Below, one piece after another: positions 25,818-34,718 of a stretch of 64,000 nucleotides of DNA; positions within the stretch are counted from its first letter, which is position 1; every line of letters starts with the position of its first letter. This stretch comes from JANMZO01 sp963763135 (lineage in GTDB: Bacteria > Actinomycetota > Acidimicrobiia > Acidimicrobiales > JANYDT01): the NCBI GenBank assembly GCA_963763135.1, contig CAVXNJ010000012.1:62001-126000 (forward strand). The letters run 5' to 3'. The notes below the pieces were generated by a model. That model had not been told where the DNA came from. It was given only the letters and a program-made list of their open reading frames with translations, and searched no databases. The position numbers and the translations under genes are program-made.

Positions 25818-26903
25818 CTAAACAGCCTTTGCCCGGACCGACCAGATGAAACCGTCCATCCAGAAATGCAGGAGCGAAACCGAGAGAAACATTGCGGCGA
25901 CCAGCGCTGAGGTTGGAACGGTCCCGTTGACGAGCGCACCGAACGCAGCCGGTACCGCGAAGACCGCAACCAGCCCTACGGGCAGGGTGGTCCGTGCGCG
26001 GCGCAGTCGAAGGTATCCAGCGACGTTTCGTCCCTCGATGTGCCAAACGAGAGCGAAGTACTGCACTGCGTGATACAGGTTCACCACCATGAACGCGACA
26101 AGCGGGGAACTGAAACCCCAGGCGAGAATCTGGACGACGGCCGACACCGCCATCAGCGCGACCTTCTGCGGCGAGGAACGGACCCCGTGTTTGGCGAAGC
26201 TCATCGACATGATCACGTAGGCCGTCACCGCGATCACCATCACGGCGATCACGATCCAGCGAAGCGTCGACGCCCACGACGCCGAGTTGTCGGGCACCCT
26301 GGCCAGCAGCGTCCAGCCCACCTGATCGAGACTGTCGAGCTCACCGACATGGTCAAGCATCGAAGGCCCGGCCAGAATCGGGCCGAGGTACAGCACGTGC
26401 GAGATCAACCGGTCGGCGCGTCGGTTGACGTCCGAAGCCACGCCGGCGCGGCTGTCATAGATCCGACCCAGGCCAAAGTTCTGTTGAGCCGTGTGGTACA
26501 CATCCCAAAACCCGGCAACCATCCCAGCCACGATGAACGCCGCGGGCCACACCGTCAGAACGAACACCAGGACGGGTGGGACGACAAGAAGGCGGACCCG
26601 AAACGAGCGCAGGATGGCGCCATTGAGGTGGCTGCGGACAAACACCGGCAGCAGATGCGCAAAGGTGATCGATCCAACCGCGAACAGGAGCACCGACGTC
26701 GGTTCACCGATGGTCACGTCTCGATTCAGAAACGGAACATGCAACAGGACATGGATGAGCCCGAGTGCGATTATCGGCGATCCGTAGATGAACAGGAGAT
26801 CCGAACGGGGACCCACGATGGCGCGAGCGGGATCGGTGAACGCTGCGAGCAGTGCGCGTGATCGAACGGGTGCTGCAGATTCGTAGGCCGCAGTGGTGAG
26901 CAC
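25818..26903 (-). CDS. Integral membrane protein with conserved-looking histidine motifs
   Basis: A 361-residue protein with about 8-9 membrane helices. Histidines fall in ordered clusters: IHVLLHVPFLNRD, FAHLLPVFVRSH, FWDVYHTAQQNFGLGRIYD, LYHAVQYFALVWHIEG and LLHFWMDGFIWS. This pattern resembles membrane di-metal oxygenases or desaturase-like proteins, and distantly the Brp/Blh carotenoid-cleaving type, but no family is firmly recognised. It starts at ATG 26903 (MLTTAAYESAAPV), 70 bp after the dehydrogenase gene on the same strand. Confidence 0.7.
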   Translation of the reverse strand: MLTTAAYESAAPVRSRALLAAFTDPARAIVGPRSDLLFIYGSPIIALGLIHVLLHVPFLNRDVTIGEPTSVLLFAVGSITFAHLLPVFVRSHLNGAILRSFRVRLLVVPPVLVFVLTVWPAAFIVAGMVAGFWDVYHTAQQNFGLGRIYDSRAGVASDVNRRADRLISHVLYLGPILAGPSMLDHVGELDSLDQVGWTLLARVPDNSASWASTLRWIVIAVMVIAVTAYVIMSMSFAKHGVRSSPQKVALMAVSAVVQILAWGFSSPLVAFMVVNLYHAVQYFALVWHIEGRNVAGYLRLRRARTTLPVGLVAVFAVPAAFGALVNGTVPTSALVAAMFLSVSLLHFWMDGFIWSVRAKAV

Positions 26904-26973
26904 CTGCGAAGTCTAACTACGTCCTACGAATCGGGCTAGCGGAGCGTGGTCTAGCGAAAGTCTGCGGAAAGGT

Positions 26974-28113
26974 CTAGCGAAGCGTCGGGTTGATCAGGTA
27001 CTTCTCGCCCGTCGCCTGCTTGCCGTATGTGGCAATGGCGTCGAGGTCCAGCGCACCGGCGAGCGACACTTCCTTCGTGTACGTGCTGGCGAAGGTGGTC
27101 GTGATCTCGCGGGCAACGCGGTCCTTCAAGGCCTGCGTGGCTTCGGCGCCGATGCGCTGCATGAACGGCGTGAGCAACCATCCACTTACGCTCCACGCCA
27201 TACCGAACGTGCGGTTCAACACCGTGGGGCTGCGGTCAAGGCCACCGTAGATGTACACCTGCTTGTGGGTACTCGATCCGTAACGGCTGTATTCCTTCGC
27301 CGTTGCGTTGGCGGCCACTTCCATGCTGCTCAGGATCTGGCTGGCCAGATTTCCTCCACCCGTTGCATCGAAGGCAATCGTTGCGCCGGTAAAGATGAGT
27401 GCGGAGACGAGGTCGTCGATGAAGGACTCCTTCGACGAATCACACACGTGCTTCGCGCCGATCCCACGAAGGATCTCCTCCTGCTCGGGCTTACGGACGA
27501 TGTTGACGAGGCCGACCCCGTCGTTGATGCAGATCTTGTTGAGCATCTGGCCGAGGTTCGACGCAGCAGCGGTGTGCACGAGTGCGGTGTGGCCTTCGAG
27601 CTTCATCGTCTCGACCATGCTCAGGGCGGTGAGCGGGTTCACGAAACACGACGCACCGTCACGAGGGGTCGTGCCTTGGGGAAGTTCCAGGCACTGACTG
27701 ACGTGTACACACCGATACTCTGTGTACATAGCACCTCCGAGGATGCCGACCGTCTTGCCCAGAAGCGCCTGTGCCGCGGGAGACGAGCCGGCCTTCACGA
27801 CGATGCCTCCGCCTTCGTTGCCCACCGGCATCGATTCGCCGATGCGCGCCTTCATCGCGCCCATACCGGCCGGGATCGATGCGGTCACGACCGGGTTCGC
27901 TGCGTCGCCGTTGGACTTGAACGTGGCGAAGTCGGCGCCGGCCAGCAGGAGGCCGAGGTCGGACGGGTTGATCGGCGACGCGCCCACCTGCACCAGCACC
28001 TGGTCTTCCTTGGGCTCAGGCGTGTCGATGGTCGCGAGCGAAAGCTCCAGCGTGGCGTCGGCCTTCACCAACGAACGCAACTGCAGGCCGGTAGCGGGAA
28101 TTGAAGAGGTCAT
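26974..28113 (-). CDS. Zinc-type alcohol dehydrogenase-like (MDR) protein
   Basis: A 379-residue medium-chain dehydrogenase/reductase: PKEDQVLVQVGASPINPSDLGLLLAG is the GroES-like opening, and ALVHTAAASNLGQMLNKICI with IAFDATGGGNLASQIL shows the nucleotide-binding half. The zinc-binding Cys/His set of true alcohol dehydrogenases is not apparent, so a quinone or enoyl reductase-like activity is likelier. ATG at 28113 (MTSSIPATGLQL) with AAGGA eight bases upstream. A rare-codon patch (ACA GAG TAT CGG TGT GTA) lies near 27698-27733. The 3' end is followed by two degenerate copies of its last codons. Confidence 0.85.
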   Translation of the reverse strand: MTSSIPATGLQLRSLVKADATLELSLATIDTPEPKEDQVLVQVGASPINPSDLGLLLAGADFATFKSNGDAANPVVTASIPAGMGAMKARIGESMPVGNEGGGIVVKAGSSPAAQALLGKTVGILGGAMYTEYRCVHVSQCLELPQGTTPRDGASCFVNPLTALSMVETMKLEGHTALVHTAAASNLGQMLNKICINDGVGLVNIVRKPEQEEILRGIGAKHVCDSSKESFIDDLVSALIFTGATIAFDATGGGNLASQILSSMEVAANATAKEYSRYGSSTHKQVYIYGGLDRSPTVLNRTFGMAWSVSGWLLTPFMQRIGAEATQALKDRVAREITTTFASTYTKEVSLAGALDLDAIATYGKQATGEKYLINPTLR

Positions 28114-28269
28114 GTGGGTTCCTTGCGTAGTGGCCGCGACCGGAACTGGGCGGCGGGTCGCGTCGATCCTATGTGCGAACCACGAAATACGCGTTTCCGG
28201 CCGGTGCATCGCATCGAGAGACCGCCGGGTATCGGAATACGCGCCTCGTTTTTAGGTAAAGCTGGGGGC

Positions 28270-28893
28270 GTGTCTACTCCGAACCCACCGCAGCAGTCGA
28301 TCGTCACCCTGGACCTCGAGGGGGTGCTGGTTCCCGAGATCTGGATCGCAGTGGCCGAGAAGACGGGCATCGCCGCTCTCCGACGCACCACCCGCGACGA
28401 GCCCGATTACGACGTCCTCATGTCGGGTCGTATTGCGCTCCTCAAGGAGCACGGGCTGAAGATGTCAGACATCGCAGAAGTGATCGCAACGCTGTCGCCC
28501 ATGGACGGAGCCCTGGAGTTCCTCGACGCGCTGCGCGAGCGGACCCAGGTGCTGATTCTGTCCGACACGTTCGAGCAGTTCGGCAAGCCACTCATGCGGC
28601 AGCTCAACTGGCCGACGCTGCTGTGCCATCGGCTGGTCGTTCACAACGACGAGGTCGTCGGTTACAAGCTGCGTATGTCAGACCAGAAGCGCCACGCCGT
28701 GAACGCGCTCCGGGAGCTGAACTACCGCGTGATTTCGGCCGGCGATTCCTACAACGACACGGCCATGCTCGGTGCCGCCCACGCCGGTTTTCTGTTCCAT
28801 GCTCCCGCCAACGTGAAGGCCGAGTTCCCCCAGTTCAAGGCGTTCGAGCACTACAACGACCTGCTCGCAGCGATCACGGCCGAGTTGACCTGA
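28270..28893 (+). CDS. thrH: Phosphoserine phosphatase / homoserine phosphotransferase
   Basis: A 207-residue HAD-fold enzyme. SIVTLDLEGVLVPEIW carries the DxE/DxD-type motif I used by ThrH, ILSDTFEQF is motif II, the KRHAV lysine motif III, and ISAGDSYNDTAML motif IV. ThrH of Pseudomonas dephosphorylates phosphoserine and can move the phosphate to homoserine. GTG at 28270 (VSTPNPPQQS) preceded by a GGGGG stretch matches the expected length. Divergent from the dehydrogenase gene with 156 bp between. Confidence 0.9.
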   Translation: MSTPNPPQQSIVTLDLEGVLVPEIWIAVAEKTGIAALRRTTRDEPDYDVLMSGRIALLKEHGLKMSDIAEVIATLSPMDGALEFLDALRERTQVLILSDTFEQFGKPLMRQLNWPTLLCHRLVVHNDEVVGYKLRMSDQKRHAVNALRELNYRVISAGDSYNDTAMLGAAHAGFLFHAPANVKAEFPQFKAFEHYNDLLAAITAELT

Positions 28894-28923
28894 CCTGACC
28901 GCTGCGAGACGCTTTTCGTGGAG

Positions 28924-29811
28924 TTACTCGAACGAGGCGGTGACGGTCAGTTCCTCGACACCGCGCACGAGGCCGACTTCGATCGTCGGCGCCGTCCCTT
29001 CGAGGGCCTTCTCGAGATCGGCCACGACCGTCAACGGCTGCCCACCGGCACTGACGAGAAGGTCACCCTCCTGGATACCGGCCTTCGCTCCCGGCATGTC
29101 AGGCTGCACGCCCCGCACGAGGAGTCCGGCGCGCTCGGGTAGACCGACGGCCTTGCGAAGTTGGGCCGCCACATCCGGGGTGGCGAGGGCCACGCCCAGA
29201 CGACGCGGCGACACCGACTCGCCGCTTACCAACTTCGCCACCCGGGCTTGGAGGTTCGCGTCGCCCGGAAGGGCCACATAGAAGCCGTCGCCCAGGCGGT
29301 GGGTGTTGATCCCGACTACCCGTCCGTCGAGGGAAACCAGCGGCCCGCCGGACGCTCCACGGGCGAGTGGCGCCGTGTGTTCGATCGACCCGGTGATGAG
29401 GCGGCCGCGGGGCCCGCTGAACGTGCGGTCGGTGGCGGAGACCATACCGAAGGTGACCCGGAGGGTGGTCTGCGACGGGCTCAACGCGAGCACCAGACTC
29501 CCCTGTTCGGGTAGCTGATCCGACCATACGAGGGCATGCGACCCGGTCGTATCGACGCTGATGACGGCCAGGTCCCCTTCGGGATCCACGGCGTGCACCC
29601 GGCCCTGCAGTTCGGTTCCGTTCGCGAACGCAACCTGAATCGTGGCGTTGCGGAGATTGTGCGCATTGGTGAGGACTTTGCCGTCGGCGACGACGAAGCC
29701 GGTGCCCCGGCCGTCTTGACCCAGTTGGACAACGGCGTTGGCCGCCGACGCAGCGACGGTGCGGGCGGCGGTTTCGAGTTCGGTGATGAGGGAAGCATTG
29801 CTGGCGTTCAT
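28924..29811 (-). CDS. HtrA-like trypsin-type serine protease with PDZ domain, no signal peptide
   Basis: A 295-residue protein. The catalytic triad is complete: His51 (TNAHNL), Asp80 (DPEGDLAVI), Ser154 (RGASGGPLV). A C-terminal PDZ domain (LGVALATPDV... GLLVRGVQPDMPGAKAGIQEGDLLVSAGGQPL) follows. Unlike most HtrA/DegP proteins, the N-terminus (MNASNASLITELETAART) has neither a signal peptide nor a membrane anchor, so it appears cytosolic. The ribosome site AGGAG lies six bases from ATG 29811 and is buried in the 14-bp hairpin described at 29818-29852. Confidence 0.92.
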   Translation of the reverse strand: MNASNASLITELETAARTVAASAANAVVQLGQDGRGTGFVVADGKVLTNAHNLRNATIQVAFANGTELQGRVHAVDPEGDLAVISVDTTGSHALVWSDQLPEQGSLVLALSPSQTTLRVTFGMVSATDRTFSGPRGRLITGSIEHTAPLARGASGGPLVSLDGRVVGINTHRLGDGFYVALPGDANLQARVAKLVSGESVSPRRLGVALATPDVAAQLRKAVGLPERAGLLVRGVQPDMPGAKAGIQEGDLLVSAGGQPLTVVADLEKALEGTAPTIEVGLVRGVEELTVTASFE

Positions 29812-29817
29812 GAGATT

Positions 29818-29852
29818 CTCCTAGTAACTTGCTACTTGCAAGTTACTAGGAG
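29818..29852 (-). promoter_or_regulatory. Perfect 14-bp hairpin/operator overlapping the protease ribosome site
   Basis: On the minus strand CTCCTAGTAACTTG (29852-29839), a 7-nt loop, then CAAGTTACTAGGAG (29831-29818), six bases and ATG. The Shine-Dalgarno AGGAG is in the 3' arm, its complement CTCCT in the 5' arm. It could act at RNA level (sequestered ribosome site) or as a DNA operator for a dimeric regulator. Confidence 0.75.
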
Positions 29853-29892
29853 CTCGTGAGTTTTGCAACCACTTCCGGCCTGAACCTTCCCC

Positions 29893-30015
29893 CGACGTTT
29901 GGATGAATCCGGCCGCCCACCGAACACAAACATCCAAACGTCGTGGACCCGCGCCCAAACCCACCAACGTTTGGATGAATCTGACCGCCACGCGAACACA
30001 AACATCCAAACGTCG
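29893..30015. repeat. Two tandem palindromes, same arms as at 1104
   Basis: Copy 1: arms CGACGTTTGGATG (29893-29905) and CATCCAAACGTCG (29931-29943). Copy 2: CAACGTTTGGATG (29965-29977) and CATCCAAACGTCG (30003-30015), one mismatch. Loops are both 25 nt (AATC..CACAAA type) and differ from the loops of the 1104 copies. They lie between divergent genes (protease minus, nucleoside hydrolase plus), so they cannot be plain terminators. Confidence 0.9.
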
Positions 30016-30046
30016 CGGGATGGTACGGGTGCCGTACGCTTCCGGG

Positions 30047-30994
30047 ATGCCCGCACCCGCGCCCGGTCGCACCCAGCCTGTTCCCGTGATTCTCGACACC
30101 GACATCGGCACCGACATCGACGACACCTGGGCGATTGCGATGCTTCTGGCATCGCCGGAGATCGATCTTCGGTTGATCACTACGGCGACCGGAGACGCCC
30201 GGTACCGGGCCGGGTTGTGCGCCCGGCTGCTTGCCGTGGGGAAGCGCCAGGACGTGCCAATTGGCGTCGGGATCAGCACCGAACTCGACGTCGCACCCAA
30301 CATGGCCGGGACGCCCCAGGCCGACTTCATCACCGAGGCCGACCTGCGCGACCATCCGGTCGTACATGAAGACGGGGTCGACGCGCTGATCAAGGCGATC
30401 CAGGATGCGCCGACCCAGGTCACGCTGCTCGCTATCGGGCCACTCACGAACATCGCCGAAGCACTCCGTCGAAAGCCTGAGATCGTCGCGAAGGCCCGGC
30501 TGGTGGGCATGCACGGCTCGGTGCGGATCGGCTACGCGGGCTCGGAGACGATCCACGCCGAGTACAACGTCAGGGCCGATATTGCTGCTGCACAGACGGT
30601 GCTCTCAGCCAACTGGATCGAGACCGTGATCACGCCGCTCGACAGCTGCGGCAACGTCGTGTTGCGCAACGACAGCTACAAACGCTTCGCCGATTTCGCA
30701 GCAGCGCACCCGGGGAGCATGGCCGATGTGGTCATGGCGAACTACCGGATGTGGCTCACGGCGACGGCCGGCAGCCCGGACCGGGCCGACACGCGGTCAA
30801 CCATCCTGTTCGACACCGTCGCCGTCTATCTTGCGTACGCGAGCGAACTTCTTCAGATGGAGACCCTGAGCATCAGCATCGACGACAGCGGCTTCACCCG
30901 CATCGACCCGAACGGGACGCCGATGCAGGTGGCCACCGGTTGGACCTGCGAGTCAGCGTTCGACACGCTGCTCACCGATCGCCTGTGCTGGTAA
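30047..30994 (+). CDS. Inosine-uridine preferring nucleoside hydrolase family protein
   Basis: A 315-residue IUNH-fold enzyme hydrolysing the N-glycosidic bond of nucleosides. ILDTDIGTDIDDTWAIAMLL is the calcium-binding DxDxGxDxDD signature. LLAIGPLTNIAEALRRKP and GSETIHAEYNVRADIAAAQTVL match later family blocks. ATG at 30047 (MPAPAPGRTQP) is chosen; an ATG at 30020 is also possible, but everything further upstream is palindrome repeat. No strong ribosome site. Ends 25 bp from the convergent ABC gene. Confidence 0.9.
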   Translation: MPAPAPGRTQPVPVILDTDIGTDIDDTWAIAMLLASPEIDLRLITTATGDARYRAGLCARLLAVGKRQDVPIGVGISTELDVAPNMAGTPQADFITEADLRDHPVVHEDGVDALIKAIQDAPTQVTLLAIGPLTNIAEALRRKPEIVAKARLVGMHGSVRIGYAGSETIHAEYNVRADIAAAQTVLSANWIETVITPLDSCGNVVLRNDSYKRFADFAAAHPGSMADVVMANYRMWLTATAGSPDRADTRSTILFDTVAVYLAYASELLQMETLSISIDDSGFTRIDPNGTPMQVATGWTCESAFDTLLTDRLCW

Positions 30995-31019
30995 GAGCCC
31001 AACCAGCCCCTTTTACAGC

Positions 31020-32984
31020 TCATGCCACTTCGGCCGCGGCAGCCGCAAACTGCGAGTTGTAGAGCGTGAAGTACGCGCCACCCTTCGCCAGCAGCTCGGT
31101 ATGGGTGCCCTGCTCGACGATGCGTCCGGCGTCCATCACCAAAATGGTGTCGGCATCTCGAATTGTCGATAGGCGGTGAGCGATGACGAAACTGGTGCGC
31201 TGGGAACGCAGTGCCGCCATCGCCCGCTGGATCAGAACCTCGGTGCGCGTATCCACTGAGCTGGTCGCTTCATCGAGAATCAGAATCGCCGGGTTCGCGA
31301 GGAATGCCCGGGCGATCGTGATGAGCTGACGCTCACCGGCACTCACATTGCTGCCCGAGTCGTCGATCACGGTCTTGTACCCGTTCGGCAGTGAGCGCAC
31401 GAACCGGTCGACGTACGTCGCTTTCGCGGCCGCAAGCAGGTCAGCTTCGGACGCCTCGAGGTTGCCGTAGGCGATGTTGTCGTGGATAGTGCCACCGAAA
31501 AGCCACGCGTCCTGGAGAACCATGCCCATATGACTACGAAGCTCGCGTCGCGGCATCTGAGCGATGTCGCGCCCGTCGATGAGGATGCGACCACCGTCGA
31601 GTTCGTAGAAGCGCATCAACAAGTTGACGAGCGTCGTCTTGCCCGCACCCGTCGGACCCACGATGGCAATGGTGCGCCCGGGTTCCGCCACGAGGGACAG
31701 GTTCTGGATGAGCGGCTTGTCCTTGCGGTACGAGAACGACACGTCCTGGAACTCGACCAGACCACGAGCCTGCTTGAAATCGGCGGCCTTCTGGGTCGAC
31801 ACGACGTCGGCGCTTTCCTCCGGAGCATCAAGCAACTCGAAGACCCGCTCGGCCGAAGCGACACCCGACTGCAGGATGTTCGCCATCGAAGCCAACTGGC
31901 TGAGCGGCATCGTGAACTGCCGGGAGTACTGGATGAACGCCTGCACATCGCCGAGCGTCATCGATCCCGACGCCACCCGGATTCCGCCGATCACGGCAAT
32001 CGCCACGAAGTTCAAGTTGCCGAGAAACTGCATCACCGCTTGGATCGAGAGCGAAATCGACTGCGCGCCGTAGCTCGCCCGGTAGAGCTTCTCGTTCTCG
32101 GTGTCGAAGGTCTTCTCGACGTCGACCTGGCGGCCGAACGCCTTCACGAGCGCGTGACCGGTGAACACCTCTTCGATGTGGGCGTTCAGGGTGCCGGTGT
32201 GGCGCCATTGGGCCATGAACTTCTTCCGCGAGCGCTTTGTGATGAAGCGGACCGTCTGCAGTGACAGCGGTATCAGGATGGCTGATACCAACGCGAGGAG
32301 CCACGAGATCGTGAACATCATGACCAGTACGCCCACGAGCGTCAGCGTCGATGTCAGCATCATGCTCAACGTCTGTTGAAGGCTCTGCGCAACGTTGTCG
32401 ATGTCGTTGGTGACCCGGCTGAGCAGGTCCCCACGGGGTTGCTGATCGACGTAGTTGAGCGGAAGGCGGTTCAACTTGTCTTCGACATCGGACCGCATCT
32501 TTGCCATGGTCCGTTGGACGGCACCGGCGAGAATGTAGGACTGCAGCCATCCGAGCGCTGACGCACCGATGTACAGCACGCCGGCGAACAACAGCACGCG
32601 GTGAAGGTGGGCGAAGTCGATGCCGCGTTGACCGTTCTTTCCGCGAAGGCCGTCGAAGACAATGTTGGTGCCTTTGCCCAGGACCCGCGGACCGGAGACC
32701 GACAGGAGCATGGCGCACACGGCGAGGAATACCACCGCGGTCACCTTCGCCCGCTCCGGACGAAGCCGACCGATCAGCCGTTTCGCTGATGCATTGAAGT
32801 TCTCCGACTTCTCGACCGGCATACCGGCCGTGGCCATGCGACCGGCCGGGCCCGGGGGCGCGTAGGAGCGCGCGGCCGCGACGTGATCACGGCTGACACC
32901 GCCCTCACCTCCGCCGCTCTTACCTGCGCCGCCCCCGGCCGGTCCTGATGAACTCGAGGTCGATTCTTTGGTTTCCGGACTCAT
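31020..32984 (-). CDS. ABC exporter half-transporter, consensus-site subunit
   Basis: A 654-residue type IV ABC exporter half: N-terminal Gly-rich leader, six membrane helices, then an NBD with Walker A GPTGAGKTTL, signature NVSAGERQL, and Walker B ILDEATSSVD with the catalytic Glu. ATG at 32984 overlaps the stop of the preceding gene by four bases (ATGA). It pairs with the upstream frameshifted half whose Walker B has Asp in place of Glu, as in heterodimeric exporters with one degenerate site (TM287/288, Rv1272c/Rv1273c type). Multidrug export is the usual role. Confidence 0.93.
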   Translation of the reverse strand: MSPETKESTSSSSGPAGGGAGKSGGGEGGVSRDHVAAARSYAPPGPAGRMATAGMPVEKSENFNASAKRLIGRLRPERAKVTAVVFLAVCAMLLSVSGPRVLGKGTNIVFDGLRGKNGQRGIDFAHLHRVLLFAGVLYIGASALGWLQSYILAGAVQRTMAKMRSDVEDKLNRLPLNYVDQQPRGDLLSRVTNDIDNVAQSLQQTLSMMLTSTLTLVGVLVMMFTISWLLALVSAILIPLSLQTVRFITKRSRKKFMAQWRHTGTLNAHIEEVFTGHALVKAFGRQVDVEKTFDTENEKLYRASYGAQSISLSIQAVMQFLGNLNFVAIAVIGGIRVASGSMTLGDVQAFIQYSRQFTMPLSQLASMANILQSGVASAERVFELLDAPEESADVVSTQKAADFKQARGLVEFQDVSFSYRKDKPLIQNLSLVAEPGRTIAIVGPTGAGKTTLVNLLMRFYELDGGRILIDGRDIAQMPRRELRSHMGMVLQDAWLFGGTIHDNIAYGNLEASEADLLAAAKATYVDRFVRSLPNGYKTVIDDSGSNVSAGERQLITIARAFLANPAILILDEATSSVDTRTEVLIQRAMAALRSQRTSFVIAHRLSTIRDADTILVMDAGRIVEQGTHTELLAKGGAYFTLYNSQFAAAAAEVA

Positions 32985-34718
32985 GCCGCCACCTCTTCTA
33001 CGGTGATTTGCGATGCCACGATCTCGGCATACGTCGGACAGGTTTCGAGAAGTTGCTCGTGCGTGCCGAGCCCGACCGCTTCACCGTTTTCGAGGACGAG
33101 AATGTGTTCCGCTTTCGAGATGGTCGAGACACGTTGAGCAACGAGCAGCACGATCGCGTTCGTGATGTGCGGAGCGAGTGCGGCGCGGAGTCGGGCGTCG
33201 GTCGAAAGGTCGAGCGCCGAGAACGAGTCGTCGAAGAGGTAGATGTCGGGCTTGTGCACGAGCGCTCGTGCGATGGCGAGGCGCTGACGCTGACCGCCCG
33301 ACACATTGCTGCCGCCCTGGTTGATCGTGGAGTTCAGGCCCATCGGGCATGGCCCGCACGAAGTCGGCGGCCTGCGCGATCGTCAGCGCTTCCCAGATCT
33401 CGTCTTCGGTCGCATCAGGTTTACCGAACCGGAGATTGGTCGCCACGGTTCCGGAGAACAGATACGGCCGCTGCGGCACAAGGCCGATTCGAGACCACAA
33501 CACCTCGGGAGCCAACTCCCGAACGTCGACACCACCGATGAGCACCGACCCGGCCGTTGCGTCGAAGAGGCGGGGAACGAGCTGGGTAAGCGTGGTCTTG
33601 CCCGAACCGGTGCTGCCGATGATGGCCAGCGTCTCACCCGCGTGCACGGTGAACGACACGTTGTTGACCACGGGAGACTCCGCACCCGGGTAGTGAAAGC
33701 TGACGTTTCGGAACTCCAGCAGGCCGGGGGTCTTCAGGGTGGTGACCGGGGCCGTCGGTTCAACGACCGAAGTGTCGGTGTTCAGCACGTCGAGGATGCG
33801 ATCGGCACAGACGGCCGCACGTGGAATCATCATCACAACAAACGTCGCCATCATGACCGAACCGAGAATCTGCGCCAGATAGGTGAGGAAGGCGATAAGT
33901 GCACCTATCTTCATCGACCCGGCGTTGATCCGGCCGGCACCGATCCAAACCGCGCCGACCATCGAGACGTTCATGACCAACATCGCGGTCGGGAACATAC
34001 GTGACATGAGGCGACCGGCCTTCAGTGACGTGTCGGTGAGTTCGGCGTTGGCCGAGCCGAAACGGACAGCCTCGTCGGGCTCACGCACGAACGCCCGCAC
34101 CACGCGCATACCGATGATCTGTTCGCGAAGTATCTGGTTGACCTTGTCGATGCGGGTCTGCATCTCGCGGTACTGCGGCACCATACGCACAACCACGATC
34201 CCGATCATCGCGACAAGCGCAGGGATGCAGACGAGCAGCATCGTCGACAGACCAACATCTTCCCGAAGGGCCATGATCACACCGCCGATCATCGTTATCG
34301 GCGCAGCGATCAACATCGTGCAACCCATCACGACGAGCATCTGGACCTGCTGCACGTCGTTGGTGATCCGCGTGATGAGCGACGAAGCACCGAACTGATT
34401 TACTTCGCGCGCTGAATAACCGGTGACCCGATGAAAGAGGTTCCGCCGCACGTCTCGACCGAATCCCATGGCCGTCTTCGCCCCGGTAAACACTGCACCG
34501 ATCGAGAACGCGATCTGCACCAGCGTGATGCCGAGCATCAGAAGACCGGTGCGCCAGATGTACCCGGTGTCATTTCGGGCGATGCCCTTGTCGATGATGT
34601 TCGCGGCGAGGCTCGGCAGGTACAGCGTCGCTACCGTCGCTACGAACTGGAGGCCGATGATCGCAAGGAGCGGAGCCTTGTACTTCGCAAGGTGCATACG
34701 GAGTAGACGGATCAGCAT
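32981..34718 (-). pseudogene. ABC exporter half-transporter, degenerate-site subunit, single-base frameshift
   Basis: Starts at ATG 34718 (MLIRLLRMHLAKYKAP): six membrane helices and the NBD start (Walker A GSTGSGKTTL, Q-loop region) up to RAMPDG. Then the frame shifts: an extra base in the GGG of GATGGGCCTGAAC (33339-33341) replaces GLNSTINQGGSNVSGGQRQR with nonsense. The second frame, 33343-32981, carries the signature NVSGGQRQR, Walker B DIYLFDDSFSALD and H-loop, intact to the end. Removing one G restores a full subunit of about 578 residues. No other damage is seen, so a sequencing error or a recent mutation is likely. Walker B has Asp for the catalytic Glu. Start overlaps the marR stop (TGATG). 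Confidence 0.9.

Noticed and set aside
27698..27733. GTGTACAC-rich stretch inside the dehydrogenase gene as an operator
   Set aside because: It is deep within the coding region and does not match the TA-N5-RCTTA motif exactly; noted only as a rare-codon patch.
1104..30015. CRISPR array interpretation of the repeated palindromes
   Set aside because: Only two units per locus, loops are repeated rather than unique spacers, and no cas genes are near.
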